A DNA stretch of 24,716 bases, taken from contig DAINSB010000019.1 in NCBI GenBank assembly GCA_036741535.1, positions 1 to 24,716 on the forward strand. Direction: 5' to 3'. A program made the translations under genes and the position numbers. The notes below the pieces were generated by a model. The model was given only the letters and a program-made list of their open reading frames with translations, was not told where the DNA came from and did no database searches. Numbering within the stretch: position 1 is the first letter of the stretch; the number at the start of each line of letters is the position of its first letter. Shown piece by piece: positions 1 to 7,580 of the stretch. The stretch comes from Thermocaproicibacter sp036741535 (GTDB taxonomy: Bacteria > Bacillota > Clostridia > Oscillospirales > Acutalibacteraceae).

Positions 1-59
1 GTTGGATTATATAAATGCAAGTGTGCCCATGTTATGTCGAGTGGGAATGATAGACGAAA

Positions 60-103
60 CCCCGGGAGCCAGCATGTACGCTGGATTTCCCGGGGATTTT
101 TTT
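60..103 (+). terminator. Rho-independent terminator of an unseen upstream gene
   Basis: A GC-rich stem pairs 60-73 with 80-95 (CCCCGGGA and CCAGC against GCTGG and TTCCCGGGG, with small bulges), has a 6-nt loop, and is followed by seven Ts at 97-103. There is no A-run on the left, so it points rightward. It presumably ends a gene lying mostly outside the window; positions 1-59 carry no coding stretch I can name. Confidence 0.85.
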
Positions 104-107
104 GCCG

Positions 108-202
108 TTTGACACCATTTTGATACCATTATTCGGCCTCGGAGGAGATTCCGTCTCCCAACAAGGCTACTTTTGTTTCTTCCGAGAGCGATTTGATACC
201 AT
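108..202. repeat. Three 11-bp repeats TTTGAYACCAT upstream of cwlD
   Basis: TTTGACACCAT (108-118) is followed with no gap by TTTGATACCAT (119-129), and an identical TTTGATACCAT recurs at 192-202. The first two copies are exactly one helical turn apart, which is typical of tandem protein-binding half sites. No regulator is recognised. Confidence 0.5.
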
Positions 203-243
203 GGCATCCGTCGCGGGACGCCCGCCCCTGCTGTTCGGATGCC
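203..243 (+). other. Nested hairpin in the cwlD leader
   Basis: An outer perfect 8-bp stem pairs GGCATCCG (203-210) with CGGATGCC (236-243). Inside it is a perfect 5-bp hairpin, GCGGG (213-217) with CCCGC (221-225). It lies about 64 nt before the amidase start and has no proper U-tract, so it is more likely a leader structure than a terminator. No function is assigned. Confidence 0.4.
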
Positions 244-306
244 CTTTCTACGGGCCGCGGAATCATAATGTATTTTCACTCCGGCATATATATACGGCGC
301 GGGGTG

Positions 307-1056
307 ATGGACTTGAAGATGAAAAAAAGCGATCTGGTGCCGATTGCGGCGTTGATTCTCTGCTGCCTCGCGTTTCTTCTACTCTCGTACATCACCTGTG
401 GGAAGATCGGAAAAATGGCCTCCACCCTTGCGGGAGAAGCCCCGAGAACCGTGGTGATCGACGCGGGCCATGGCGGGGAAGACGGCGGTGCCACGGGAAA
501 ATCCGGAACGATCGAGAAGGGGATCAACCTCGCCATCGCAAAGGACCTGCAGGACCTGCTGCTCGCTTCCGGATACCGCGTCGTCATGACGCGGACGACG
601 GACGACGACATCTCCGACGATCTTGACACCATCCGCCAGCGCAAAACAAGCGACCTGCACAATCGGCTGAAAGTGGTCGAATCGCAGGAAAACTGCATCC
701 TCGTCAGCATCCACCAGAATAAATTCCCGCAGAGCCAGTACCACGGTACGCAGATCTTTTATTCCGGCAACACGGCGGAGAGCAAGACTCTTGCGGAATC
801 CATCCGGGCAAGGGTCGTCGATCTGCTGCAGAACGACAACGACCGGACAACGAAAGCCGCCACAAGCTCCATTTACCTGCTCTGGAACGCCAAGGTCCCG
901 GCCGTGCTGGTGGAGTGCGGATTCCTTTCCAATCCGGAAGAGGAGCAACGCCTGCAAGATAGCACCTACCAGAAGCAGATGGCATTCGCCATCTGCTGCG
1001 GCGTCCTCGATTATGGCAGCGGCACGGTGCCCGTGCCGTCAGGCCCCACCGGGTAG
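307..1056 (+). CDS. cwlD: N-acetylmuramoyl-L-alanine amidase, CwlD type (Amidase_3)
   Basis: This is a zinc-dependent amidase that cleaves the lactyl-amide bond between MurNAc and the peptide stem. CwlD homologues make muramic-delta-lactam in the spore cortex. From the ATG at 307 the protein has 249 residues: an N-terminal membrane anchor or uncleaved signal (about residues 10-30), then an Amidase_3 domain from about residue 47 to the end. Visible family residues are DAGHGG (His55), Glu70 in IEKG, His136 in SIHQN and the catalytic Glu203 in VECGF. I chose 307 because GGGG lies just before it and the anchor follows directly; 319 is an alternative. Longer in-frame starts (193, 268) add a poor N-terminus. 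The length fits the CwlD family. In Bacillus subtilis cwlD lies near rplM-rpsI, which would fit the strong terminator upstream. Confidence 0.88.
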   Translation: MDLKMKKSDLVPIAALILCCLAFLLLSYITCGKIGKMASTLAGEAPRTVVIDAGHGGEDGGATGKSGTIEKGINLAIAKDLQDLLLASGYRVVMTRTTDDDISDDLDTIRQRKTSDLHNRLKVVESQENCILVSIHQNKFPQSQYHGTQIFYSGNTAESKTLAESIRARVVDLLQNDNDRTTKAATSSIYLLWNAKVPAVLVECGFLSNPEEEQRLQDSTYQKQMAFAICCGVLDYGSGTVPVPSGPTG

Positions 1057-1168
1057 CCCGGTAAAAGAAATCCGCTTGTTCTGGCGGGAGAGTTCCGGGA
1101 AACTCCCGACCTGTGGGAGCAGTGCCTTAGGCTTTTCCGGGCATAAAATGCCTTACACGCCTACGGCG

Positions 1169-1189
1169 ACCACGACTGCGGGTCGTGGT
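1169..1189 (+). other. Hairpins between cwlD and radA
   Basis: A perfect 8-bp stem, ACCACGAC (1169-1176) with GTCGTGGT (1182-1189), is followed by a second short stem (GCAGG/CCTGC, 1190-1204) and then CGCTTGTATTTTT. Together they may end the cwlD transcript, but the T-run is offset, so terminator status is uncertain. Confidence 0.35.
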
Positions 1190-1207
1190 GCAGGTTGAGC
1201 CTGCCGC

Positions 1208-1236
1208 TTGTATTTTTGTCCGCAAACAAATATAAT
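1208..1236 (+). promoter_or_regulatory. Promoter of radA
   Basis: TTGTAT (1208-1213), a 17-bp spacer and a perfect TATAAT (1231-1236) form a vegetative sigma-A-type promoter about 30 bp before the radA start. The RBS AAGGG lies at 1256-1260. Confidence 0.7.
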
Positions 1237-1265
1237 GGAAAAAACGGCAGAAATGAAGGGTCGGC

Positions 1266-2649
1266 ATGGCAAAATCAGCGAAAAGCGTCTACATCTGTTC
1301 CCAGTGCGGGTTCGAGTCCCCGAAATGGTTCGGCAAATGTCCGGGGTGCGGCCAGTGGAACACCATGGAGGAGGAGATTCGCGAACCCACCGCTTCTCCA
1401 AAGATTTTCCGCTCCGCTCCGCGCAGCATGGCGAAGATGGTCCCCATCACGGATGTCAGCCTCGAAAGGGAGGAGCGGTATCACACCGGCCTGAGCGAGC
1501 TGGACCGCGTGCTGGGGGGCGGGATCGTCAAAGGGTCGCTGGTGCTCATCTGCGGGGAACCGGGAATCGGAAAATCCACGATCCTCCTTCAGATGTGCGG
1601 CAGCCTTTGCCGTGACGAGAAAGTCCTGTACGTCTCCGGGGAGGAATCCTCCAGGCAGATCAAGCTCCGGGCGGAACGGCTGGGGGTATCGAGCGGCAAT
1701 CTCTTTCTTCTGACGGAAACGGATATTCAGGCCGTGATCGAACAGATCCGCGCGGCGACGCCGGACCTCGTGATGATCGACTCGATCCAGACCATGAATT
1801 TCACCGACCTGAGTTCTTCGCCGGGCAGCGTGACGCAGGTCAGGGAATGCACGTCCGCGGTGATGCGCGCGGCGAAGACGCTCGAGATCCCGGTCGTCAT
1901 CGTGGGCCATGTCAACAAGGACGGAGCGATCGCCGGGCCGAAGGTGCTGGAGCATATCGTCGATACGGTGCTGTATTTCGAGGGGGACCGCAGGCTTTCC
2001 TACCGGATCCTCCGCGCCGTGAAAAACCGGTACGGCTCCACAAACGAAATCGGCGTGTTCGACATGGAAGAGGACGGCCTGCGTCAGGTGGAAAACCCGT
2101 CGCTGGCGATGCTCTCCGGCAGGCCGAAAAACGTTTCCGGCACCTGCGTCACCTGTGCGATCGAGGGTTCCCGGCCGATTCTCGCCGAGATCCAGGGGCT
2201 TGCGACCACCTCCGGCTTCGGCACCCCGCGCAGGATGGCGACCGGGTTCGACTACAACCGCATGTCGCTTCTGCTCGCCGTTCTGGAAAAGCGCGCCGGC
2301 TTTTATTTTTCCAACCTCGACGCCTATGTAAACGTCGTAGGCGGGTTCCGCCTCGACGAACCTGCAAGCGACCTGGCGGTCGCCCTTTCTCTGGTTTCCA
2401 GCCTGAAGGACAAGCCGATCCACGACGACGCGGTGGTATTCGGAGAGATCGGCCTTGCGGGGGAACTGCGCTCCGTCACGCATGTCAAAGCGCGGATCAA
2501 TGAGGCGGAGCGGCTCGGTTTTAAAAGGTGTATCCTCCCTGCCCAATGCCTGCAGCAGGCCGGCGACAGGTCCGGCGCAATCCGGCTGATCGGGGTCAAA
2601 GACGTGCGGGAGGCTTTTGACCCCGATCAGCCGGATTGCGCCGGACCTG
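1266..2649 (+). CDS. radA: DNA repair ATPase RadA, 3' end lost at assembly gap
   Basis: RadA is a RecA-like, DnaB-like helicase that promotes branch migration during recombinational repair and transformation. Domains in order: a C4 zinc finger (Cys11, Cys14, Cys25, Cys28), a RecA-like ATPase with Walker A GEPGIGKST (97-105), the RadA signature KNRYGS (253-258), and a C-terminal Lon-protease-like domain (about 290-450). The start at 1266 has AAGGG seven bases upstream. Residues 1-450 read as native. From base 2616 the sequence becomes the reverse complement of bases 2567-2600 and then runs into 10 Ns, so the last few codons and the stop are missing. B. subtilis RadA is about 458 residues, so probably fewer than 15 are lost. 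I treat this as an intact gene broken by assembly, not as a pseudogene. Confidence 0.93.
2567..2649. repeat. Perfect 34-bp inverted repeat abutting the N gap
   Basis: Bases 2567-2600 are repeated as an exact reverse complement at 2616-2649, separated by 15 bases, and the Ns begin at 2650. The left arm is ordinary radA coding sequence. The right arm replaces the true radA end. This is most simply explained as a fold-back read or a misjoined contig end. Confidence 0.9.
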
Positions 2650-2659
2650 NNNNNNNNNN
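2650..2659. other. Assembly gap (10 Ns)
   Basis: Ten undetermined bases. A round gap of 10 Ns is usually a placeholder, so the true distance is unknown and genes on the two sides may not be neighbours. Confidence 0.95.
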
Positions 2660-2821
2660 TTGCGGCCGCTTCTGAGTAGAAGAGTCCGGTCCGCGCGGTG
2701 TCACTTTGATGCAGTGCACGCAGCCGTCGCCGGTGTAGTTCGTAATGGAGGAAGGCATCTCGAGCGAGCAGTACCCGTCCTTCTGGTACACGCAGTCTAT
2801 ATCGCATTGAATCATGCTCAT
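2660..2821 (-). CDS. Small Cys-rich hypothetical protein, C-terminus cut by gap
   Basis: The start is the ATG whose first base is 2821, preceded on the minus strand by AGGTGA eight bases upstream. 54 residues are visible before the Ns. The N-terminal part has the cysteine pattern CDIDC, then YC, then CVHC (five Cys in about 35 residues), with a basic Ser/Pro-rich tail. This resembles short clostridial proteins with a DUF1540-like Cys layout, probably metal binding; I cannot name it firmly. The frame stays open to the gap and the stop codon is not seen. It runs opposite to radA and away from the transporter genes. Confidence 0.55.
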
Positions 2822-2946
2822 AAAAGCTGTCACCTCGAAAATATTCTGTAAACCGCGGCCAAAATTATTCATGGGGCGGCTGCTTTTCGGCTAATAATTT
2901 CTTCCTCCCATCACACAATAACCTGTGTCGGGGGGATGAGAATGAA

Positions 2947-3924
2947 ATGAACCGCTACACAGTGCTCATGGCGTCGACCGTCCTTGCGGTCGGCGCGGTC
3001 CTGCTTTCGGGCCGGCTTGTCAAAAATTCCATCGTCAGGGTATCCGCGGTCCGCATGGCGCCGGCGACGGCGGAAGAGACCATCCTGTGCACGGGGACCG
3101 TGGAATCGCTGGAAGACAGCAAAGTCTACGCGACTTCCAGCGGAGAGGTGGAAAAAATTTACGTAAAAGAGGGGGACGCGGTCAAGCGCGGCGAGCATCT
3201 GATGGATGTCGCCGTTCCTTCGGGATACTCCCAGCCCCAGGTTCCCACCGAGTACCAGATGTATTCTTCCTACTTAAACCAGTCGCAGGCGGCGAGCTCT
3301 TCGGGGAACAGAACGGAAACGCTCACGGCGCCCGCCGACGGAACGGTGCGGTCCGTCTCCGTCGAAGAGGGGATGTATGTGGGCACGACGGAGCCGGCCG
3401 CCGTCATCAAGAGCAGCAGGGGCGTTCAGGTACGCCTTTCCGTCGAAGAATCGCAGATCTCGGAGATGAAAGTGGGGCAGCCGGCGCAGATCACGGGGGC
3501 TGGCTTTCAGGACTCGGTCTACAGCGGCGCGGTCGAGAGCATCTCGAATGAGGCCAAGCAGCTGACGACCGCGTCGGGGGTGGAGACCGTGGTCGAAGCG
3601 GTGGTCTCCGTCAAAAATCCGGGCAGCGACATCAAGCCGGGGTTTACCGCGAAAGCGAAGATCACGACCTCGAAGTCCTCCCATATGCTGATCCTTCCCT
3701 ATGAGGCGGTGTGCGAAGACGACGCCGGCAACGAATTCGTCTACCGGTTCGTCTCGGGCCGGGCGGTCAAGACGACGGTCCTCACGGGGAAGGAATTCGA
3801 CACGGGATTTGAAATCAGACAGGGTCTGAAGGCCGGCGACGTCGCGATCACGAATCCGGACAGCGTCTCCAGCGGCGCGAGGGTCGTGCCGACCATCAGC
3901 AAGGCGGTGGTCTCGGTTGGGTGA
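2947..3924 (+). CDS. Periplasmic-adaptor-like membrane fusion protein (HlyD/MacA type)
   Basis: A 325-residue adaptor subunit of an ABC efflux system. It has one N-terminal membrane segment (about residues 6-24), a first lipoyl-like half (about 50-88), only a short linker instead of a long coiled-coil hairpin, the second lipoyl half (TLTAPADGTVRSV and following), a beta-barrel domain and a C-terminal membrane-proximal domain. The small hairpin suits a Gram-positive adaptor that need not reach an outer-membrane channel. The start at 2947 follows a GGGGGG stretch by 11 bases. A four-codon ORF (2936-2950, MRMK) overlaps the start as ATGA and may only be chance. The stop overlaps the start of the permease gene, so the two are translationally coupled. 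Substrate unknown. Confidence 0.85.
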   Translation: MNRYTVLMASTVLAVGAVLLSGRLVKNSIVRVSAVRMAPATAEETILCTGTVESLEDSKVYATSSGEVEKIYVKEGDAVKRGEHLMDVAVPSGYSQPQVPTEYQMYSSYLNQSQAASSSGNRTETLTAPADGTVRSVSVEEGMYVGTTEPAAVIKSSRGVQVRLSVEESQISEMKVGQPAQITGAGFQDSVYSGAVESISNEAKQLTTASGVETVVEAVVSVKNPGSDIKPGFTAKAKITTSKSSHMLILPYEAVCEDDAGNEFVYRFVSGRAVKTTVLTGKEFDTGFEIRQGLKAGDVAITNPDSVSSGARVVPTISKAVVSVG

Positions 3925-5101
3925 GTACGCGAAATGCGCCTGGAAGAACCTGGGGAGGAAACGGATCCGCACGGCCCTGACCATCCTGGGGATCTCCATC
4001 GGCGTGGCCTCGGTCATCCTGATCGGCAACATCGCCGAGATGGGGACGGATACCGTCACCGGGGAGATGGACAGTCTGGGGCTCAGCGGGATCGCCATCA
4101 CCGCTTCCGGGCAGGACGGCGCCTCCCTGGACGGCGACGACCTCGGGGCGATCAAGATTATGAGCTCGGTGAAGCAGGCGACGCCGATCGTGATGGTCAC
4201 GACAAAGGTCAGCGCCCGGGCGAAAGACATGCAGGCCATCGTCTGGGGCGTCGATTCCGAGTCCGAAGACATCATTTCTCTCGAATCCGTCCACGGCAGG
4301 CTGTTCAACCGCAACGACATCCGGACCGGCGCGCCGGTCTGCCTGATCGACGAGCAGTTCGCGCGGAAGACGTACCTGCGCGGCAATATCGTCGGGAAAA
4401 AGGTCTCCGTCCTCTGCGGCGGGGCCTTCCAGTCGTATACGGTCGTCGGGGTGATCAAGACCGGGACCGGCCTGCTGCAGAACGTCATCGGCAACTATAT
4501 CCCAACTTTCGTCTATGTTCCGTACACCACCCTGCAGGCGGCGACCCAGAAGAAAAGCTTCGACGAGATCGCCGTCAAAATCAAGTCCGGCATCCCGACG
4601 GAGAGCGCCGGAAAGACGATCGTCAGCCGGCTGAACCGCCTGAACGGAACCGCCGACGCCTATCTCTCGACCGACCTCGCGAAGCAGAGGGAGGGCTTGA
4701 ACGACATTCTGGATATGGTGACGCTGGTTCTCTCCGCGGTCGGCGCGATTTCCCTGCTGGTCGCGAGCCTCAGCATCATGACCATGATGCTCGTCTCGGT
4801 CAACGAACGCACCAGGGAGATCGGGATCAAAAAGGCCCTGGGCGCGACGCGCGGCGCGATCATGCTGGAATTCCTGCTGGAGGCGGCCCTCCTGTCGCTC
4901 ATCGGCTGCGTCGCCGGCACGGCGGCGGGACTTCTGATCTCGTGGGGGGCTTCCGCCTGTTTTCATGCCCTGTTCCGCGTCCGGCCGGATATTATGCTGA
5001 TGGCCTCTGCCTTCGCCATCCTGTCCGGAACGGCCTTCGGCGTTTATCCGGCGTGGAAGGCCGCCTGCCTGAAGCCGGTCGACGCTTTGCGGCAGGAGTG
5101 A
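3917..5101 (+). CDS. ABC transporter permease, MacB/FtsX family
   Basis: A 394-residue permease with the MacB layout: transmembrane helix 1 (about residues 18-40), a large extracytoplasmic MacB_PCD-like domain (about 45-265), then three helices (about 270-293, 320-345, 355-380). The FtsX-domain signature EIGIKKALGA follows helix 2, and the C-terminus ends in the typical KPVDALRQE. The start is TTG at 3917, eight bases inside the adaptor gene; no better ATG exists before helix 1. The adaptor-permease pair normally works with an ATPase related to MacB/LolD that provides energy. That ATPase is not encoded between, before or after the two genes here, so it must be supplied elsewhere or was lost. 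Confidence 0.88.
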   Translation: MGEYAKCAWKNLGRKRIRTALTILGISIGVASVILIGNIAEMGTDTVTGEMDSLGLSGIAITASGQDGASLDGDDLGAIKIMSSVKQATPIVMVTTKVSARAKDMQAIVWGVDSESEDIISLESVHGRLFNRNDIRTGAPVCLIDEQFARKTYLRGNIVGKKVSVLCGGAFQSYTVVGVIKTGTGLLQNVIGNYIPTFVYVPYTTLQAATQKKSFDEIAVKIKSGIPTESAGKTIVSRLNRLNGTADAYLSTDLAKQREGLNDILDMVTLVLSAVGAISLLVASLSIMTMMLVSVNERTREIGIKKALGATRGAIMLEFLLEAALLSLIGCVAGTAAGLLISWGASACFHALFRVRPDIMLMASAFAILSGTAFGVYPAWKAACLKPVDALRQE

Positions 5102-5149
5102 AAAAAGCCCGCCGCGGACCCCCGGAAAAATCCGGGCGCCGCGGCGGGC
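5101..5149 (-). terminator. Strong terminator of the CBS-domain gene
   Basis: A perfect 11-bp outer stem (5107-5117 with 5139-5149) encloses a second 6-bp stem (CCCGGA 5121-5126 with TCCGGG 5131-5136). Six As at 5101-5106 give a U-run only on the minus strand, so it ends the leftward gene at 5169. The A-run overlaps the permease stop codon. The rightward transcript gets the hairpin without a U-run. Confidence 0.85.
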
Positions 5150-5168
5150 CGCGCAGTCTATTCGGAGG

Positions 5169-5597
5169 CTACATGCGGGCATGGCCCGGCTGTGATATAT
5201 CTTTCAGAGCGTCGCCGGCATTGTCTTCCAGCGTGGGCTCCGTCGAAATATCGCAAAGGGAAACGATTCCGACGATGCTGCCGTTTTCAAGGATCGGCAG
5301 CCTGCGGATCTGTTTCTGGCTCATGATCCTGGCGGCGTCGTGGACGTCCATTTCCGGACTCCCCGTCGCCGGGCTGGGGCTCATGATGTCTTTGACCTTC
5401 TGCTGCTTGCTGTCCTGTCCCGCCGCAATCGTGCGCACGGCGATGTCCCGGTCCGTCACGATGCCGGCGATTTTTCCGTCACAGCATACCGGGACGGAAC
5501 CGACATCGTGGTCTTTCATGACCTGAGCCGCCTTCTGAACGCAGTCTTCGGAACTGACGCTGGCAATATCTTTTGACATAATGTCTTTGACTTTCAT
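5169..5597 (-). CDS. CBS-domain pair protein
   Basis: A stand-alone tandem CBS (Bateman) protein of 142 residues. CBS1 spans about residues 1-58 and CBS2 about 66-122. Each begins with a VKDIM motif, and CBS1 has the typical GIVTDRD end. Such modules bind adenine nucleotides and sense energy state, but the partner is not evident here. The start is the ATG whose first base is 5597, with GGAGGTG six bases upstream; an upstream in-frame GTG lies inside that RBS and is rejected. The gene is monocistronic and divergent from the DUF421 gene, with its own terminator at 5101-5149. A conserved soluble protein of unknown specific role. Confidence 0.88.
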   Translation of the reverse strand: MKVKDIMSKDIASVSSEDCVQKAAQVMKDHDVGSVPVCCDGKIAGIVTDRDIAVRTIAAGQDSKQQKVKDIMSPSPATGSPEMDVHDAARIMSQKQIRRLPILENGSIVGIVSLCDISTEPTLEDNAGDALKDISQPGHARM

Positions 5598-5678
5598 GCA
5601 AATCACCTCCGACTGATAGCTTTTCCGTTTTTGCGGCGGTTATGAAACGGTTCCGGCATTTTTCTTTGCCGATTGGGC

Positions 5679-5707
5679 TTGAAGAATCTGCCGGTCGGGA
5701 ATATAAT
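5679..5707 (+). promoter_or_regulatory. Promoter of the DUF421-alaX operon
   Basis: TTGAAG (5679-5684), 17-bp spacer, perfect TATAAT (5702-5707), about 75 bp before the ATG at 5782. Confidence 0.6.
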
Positions 5708-5781
5708 AGGAATTGGCAATGTTATCGCTTGTCCGGCAAAATGGCCCCGCGCGCCGGACGGCCTGCAAAGGGGCGATCGGA

Positions 5782-6369
5782 ATGGCAATTTTGCAGAATC
5801 CCTATTTCCGTATCGTTTGCAGCACGGTCACCGTTTATCTTTTTATCGTCATTGCGATCCGCCTGTTCGGCAAGACGGAGATTTCCCAGCTTTCCGTCAC
5901 GGACCTCGTGTTTATCATGCTGATCAGCAACGCGGTCCAGAACGCCATGGTCGGGCCGGACAACTCCCTTTCCGGGGGGCTTGTCGCCGCGGCCGCGCTG
6001 TTCGCCGTCAATTATTTCTTCAAGCTGTGTCTTTACCGTTTCCCGAAGTTCGGCCATATCGTTCAGGGGGAATCCGTCATGCTGATCTACAAGGGGAAGA
6101 TCAATCGGAAAAACATGCAGAAGACCCGACTCTCCATGGACGAGCTGTTGGAGGCCGTGCGGGAACACGGGGTCTCGAAGATCTCCGAAGTCGATCTGGC
6201 CGTGCTGGAGGTCGACGGGAATATCAGCGTGCTGTCGGACGATTTCAGCAAAAAGACGGTCAACGGCATGAAAAGGCCGGCGAGGCGCTCCGGAAAACAA
6301 AAGGGACAGAACGTTCGGACTCTTCATGCAGATCAGCCTCTGGAGCAGAAAAGAGAGGACCGGGAATGA
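5782..6369 (+). CDS. DUF421 family membrane protein (YetF/YcaP type)
   Basis: A 195-residue protein with three predicted helices (about residues 10-28, 39-57, 62-84) and then the cytoplasmic DUF421 domain. Family features include RLFGK after helix 1, the SNAVQN region, and the segment ESVMLIYKGKI leading into LLEAVREHGV. The family role is poorly known; members occur in sporulating Firmicutes. The start at 5782 follows AAAGGGG by about eight bases; an in-frame ATG at 5713 would precede the RBS. The last 40 residues form a highly charged Lys/Arg-rich tail beyond the conserved domain. The stop overlaps the next start as ATGA, which couples its translation to the alanyl-tRNA editing gene. Confidence 0.8.
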   Translation: MAILQNPYFRIVCSTVTVYLFIVIAIRLFGKTEISQLSVTDLVFIMLISNAVQNAMVGPDNSLSGGLVAAAALFAVNYFFKLCLYRFPKFGHIVQGESVMLIYKGKINRKNMQKTRLSMDELLEAVREHGVSKISEVDLAVLEVDGNISVLSDDFSKKTVNGMKRPARRSGKQKGQNVRTLHADQPLEQKREDRE

Positions 6370-7514
6370 CGGAAAAACTGTACTATCGGAATCCTTACCA
6401 GAAAGTATTTTCGGCGCATGTCGTCCGCTGCACGCCCGCCGGACCGAATTTTGCCGTGGTCCTTGACCGCACGGCGTTTTATCCGGAAGGCGGGGGCCAG
6501 CCGTGCGACACGGGAGTCCTGAATTTTATCAACGTGCTGGATGTCCGCGAAAAAGGAGGGGAGATTATCCATACGACGGACGCCCCCGTCGCCGAGGGAA
6601 GCGCCGTCACGGGCGGCATCAACTGGACCAGGCGCTTTGGTCTGATGCAGCAGCACACGGGGGAGCATATCGTCTCCGGCATCGCAAACCGGCTGTTCCA
6701 TGTCGACAACGTCGGCTTCCACATGGGCGAAAAATTTCTGACCGTCGACTGGAACGGGCGTCTGGACGCTTCCCAACTGGAAACGGTGGAGCGGCTGGCC
6801 AACGAGGCCGTCTTCCGGAACCTGCCCGTCCGGGCCGCTTTCTTATCGGACGAAGAGCTGAAACACATCGAATACCGAAGCAAAAAAGAGCTGCGGGGGC
6901 CCGTCAGGATCGTGACGGTCCCCGGATGCGACCGGTGCGCGTGCTGCGGTACGCATGTGGCGGCCACGGGAGAAATCGGCCCCATCAAGCTGCTCAGCTC
7001 CCAGAATTACAAGGGCGGCACGCGGATCACGCTGGCCTGCGGCGCGCAGGCCATGGAGGACTACCGGGAAAAGCAGAACAGCGTTTCCTTTCTGTCCAAT
7101 CTGCTGTCTGCAAAAACGGAGGAAGTGCCGCAGGCCGCGGAGCGCCTGCAGCGCGAAAACGCCGACCTGAAAAAAGAGCTGGGCGACCTGAAGACCGCCC
7201 TCTTCCAATTGAAAGCGGCCTCTCTGCCGCAGGCGGCGAAAAAAGTCTGTCTGTTCGAGGACGGCCTTTCTGCGGACGACATGAGGCGTTTTGCGACGAT
7301 CGCCGCGAAGCAGCGCGGCGTCACCGCCGCCGTCTTCTGCGGCAGCGGGGAAAACCAATACCGGTACGCGGTCGCTTCCGTCAAAGAGGACGTGAGGCCT
7401 TTGGGCAAAAAAATGAACGCCGCTTTCTCCGGCCGGGGCGGCGGCTCCGCCGAACTGATCCAGGGGTTTCTCCGCGGACGGCGGGAGGATCTGAAAATAT
7501 TTTTCAGCAGTTGA
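6366..7514 (+). CDS. Alanyl-tRNA editing protein, AlaX-L type
   Basis: A 382-residue free-standing editing protein that hydrolyses mischarged Ser- or Gly-tRNA(Ala), a copy of the AlaRS editing domain without the synthetase. It contains an N-terminal beta-barrel domain (PEGGGQPCDTG, 40-50), a tRNA_SAD zinc site with His97 and His101 in HTGEH, and Cys193 and His197 in CCGTHV, a coiled coil (about 245-285) and a DHHA1-like C-terminal domain ending in a Gly-rich GRGGGSAELIQG segment. All four zinc ligands are present, so it should be active. The start overlaps the DUF421 stop. No clear terminator follows; 7515-7678 holds the promoter region of the next operon. Confidence 0.88.
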   Translation: MTEKLYYRNPYQKVFSAHVVRCTPAGPNFAVVLDRTAFYPEGGGQPCDTGVLNFINVLDVREKGGEIIHTTDAPVAEGSAVTGGINWTRRFGLMQQHTGEHIVSGIANRLFHVDNVGFHMGEKFLTVDWNGRLDASQLETVERLANEAVFRNLPVRAAFLSDEELKHIEYRSKKELRGPVRIVTVPGCDRCACCGTHVAATGEIGPIKLLSSQNYKGGTRITLACGAQAMEDYREKQNSVSFLSNLLSAKTEEVPQAAERLQRENADLKKELGDLKTALFQLKAASLPQAAKKVCLFEDGLSADDMRRFATIAAKQRGVTAAVFCGSGENQYRYAVASVKEDVRPLGKKMNAAFSGRGGGSAELIQGFLRGRREDLKIFFSS

Positions 7515-7525
7515 GTGGATGAATG

Positions 7526-7555
7526 TTGATGAATTGTAAACATTAACAATATAAT
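7526..7555 (+). promoter_or_regulatory. Upstream thl promoter with a Rex-like palindrome in the spacer
   Basis: TTGATG (7526-7531), 18-bp spacer and TATAAT (7550-7555) form a plausible promoter. The spacer holds TTGTAAACATTAACAA (7534-7549), in which 12 of 16 positions are symmetric and the right half TTAACAA equals the clostridial Rex half site. The spacing is two bases shorter than the usual 18-bp Rex operator, so the regulator identity is inferred, not shown. Confidence 0.4.
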
Positions 7556-7580
7556 TTTTATGGAATTTGTGTCATATGTG

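Noticed and set aside
2662..2669. NotI site GCGGCCGC next to the gap, as a vector scar
   Set aside because: It lies inside a plausible reading frame and 8-bp GC sites are expected in such DNA; no other vector sequence is visible.
1275..2807. 510-residue open frame on the minus strand across radA
   Set aside because: It is the antisense of the well-supported radA gene and runs through the Ns; its composition (Arg/His/Asp rich) is typical of a shadow frame in GC-rich DNA.
2936..2950. Four-codon leader ORF (MRMK) overlapping the adaptor start
   Set aside because: Too short to distinguish from chance and the G-run gives it no proper spacing; mentioned only in the adaptor entry.
5101..5149. Terminator of the permease operon on the plus strand
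   Set aside because: The hairpin has no T-run on the right side; the U-tract exists only for the leftward CBS gene.
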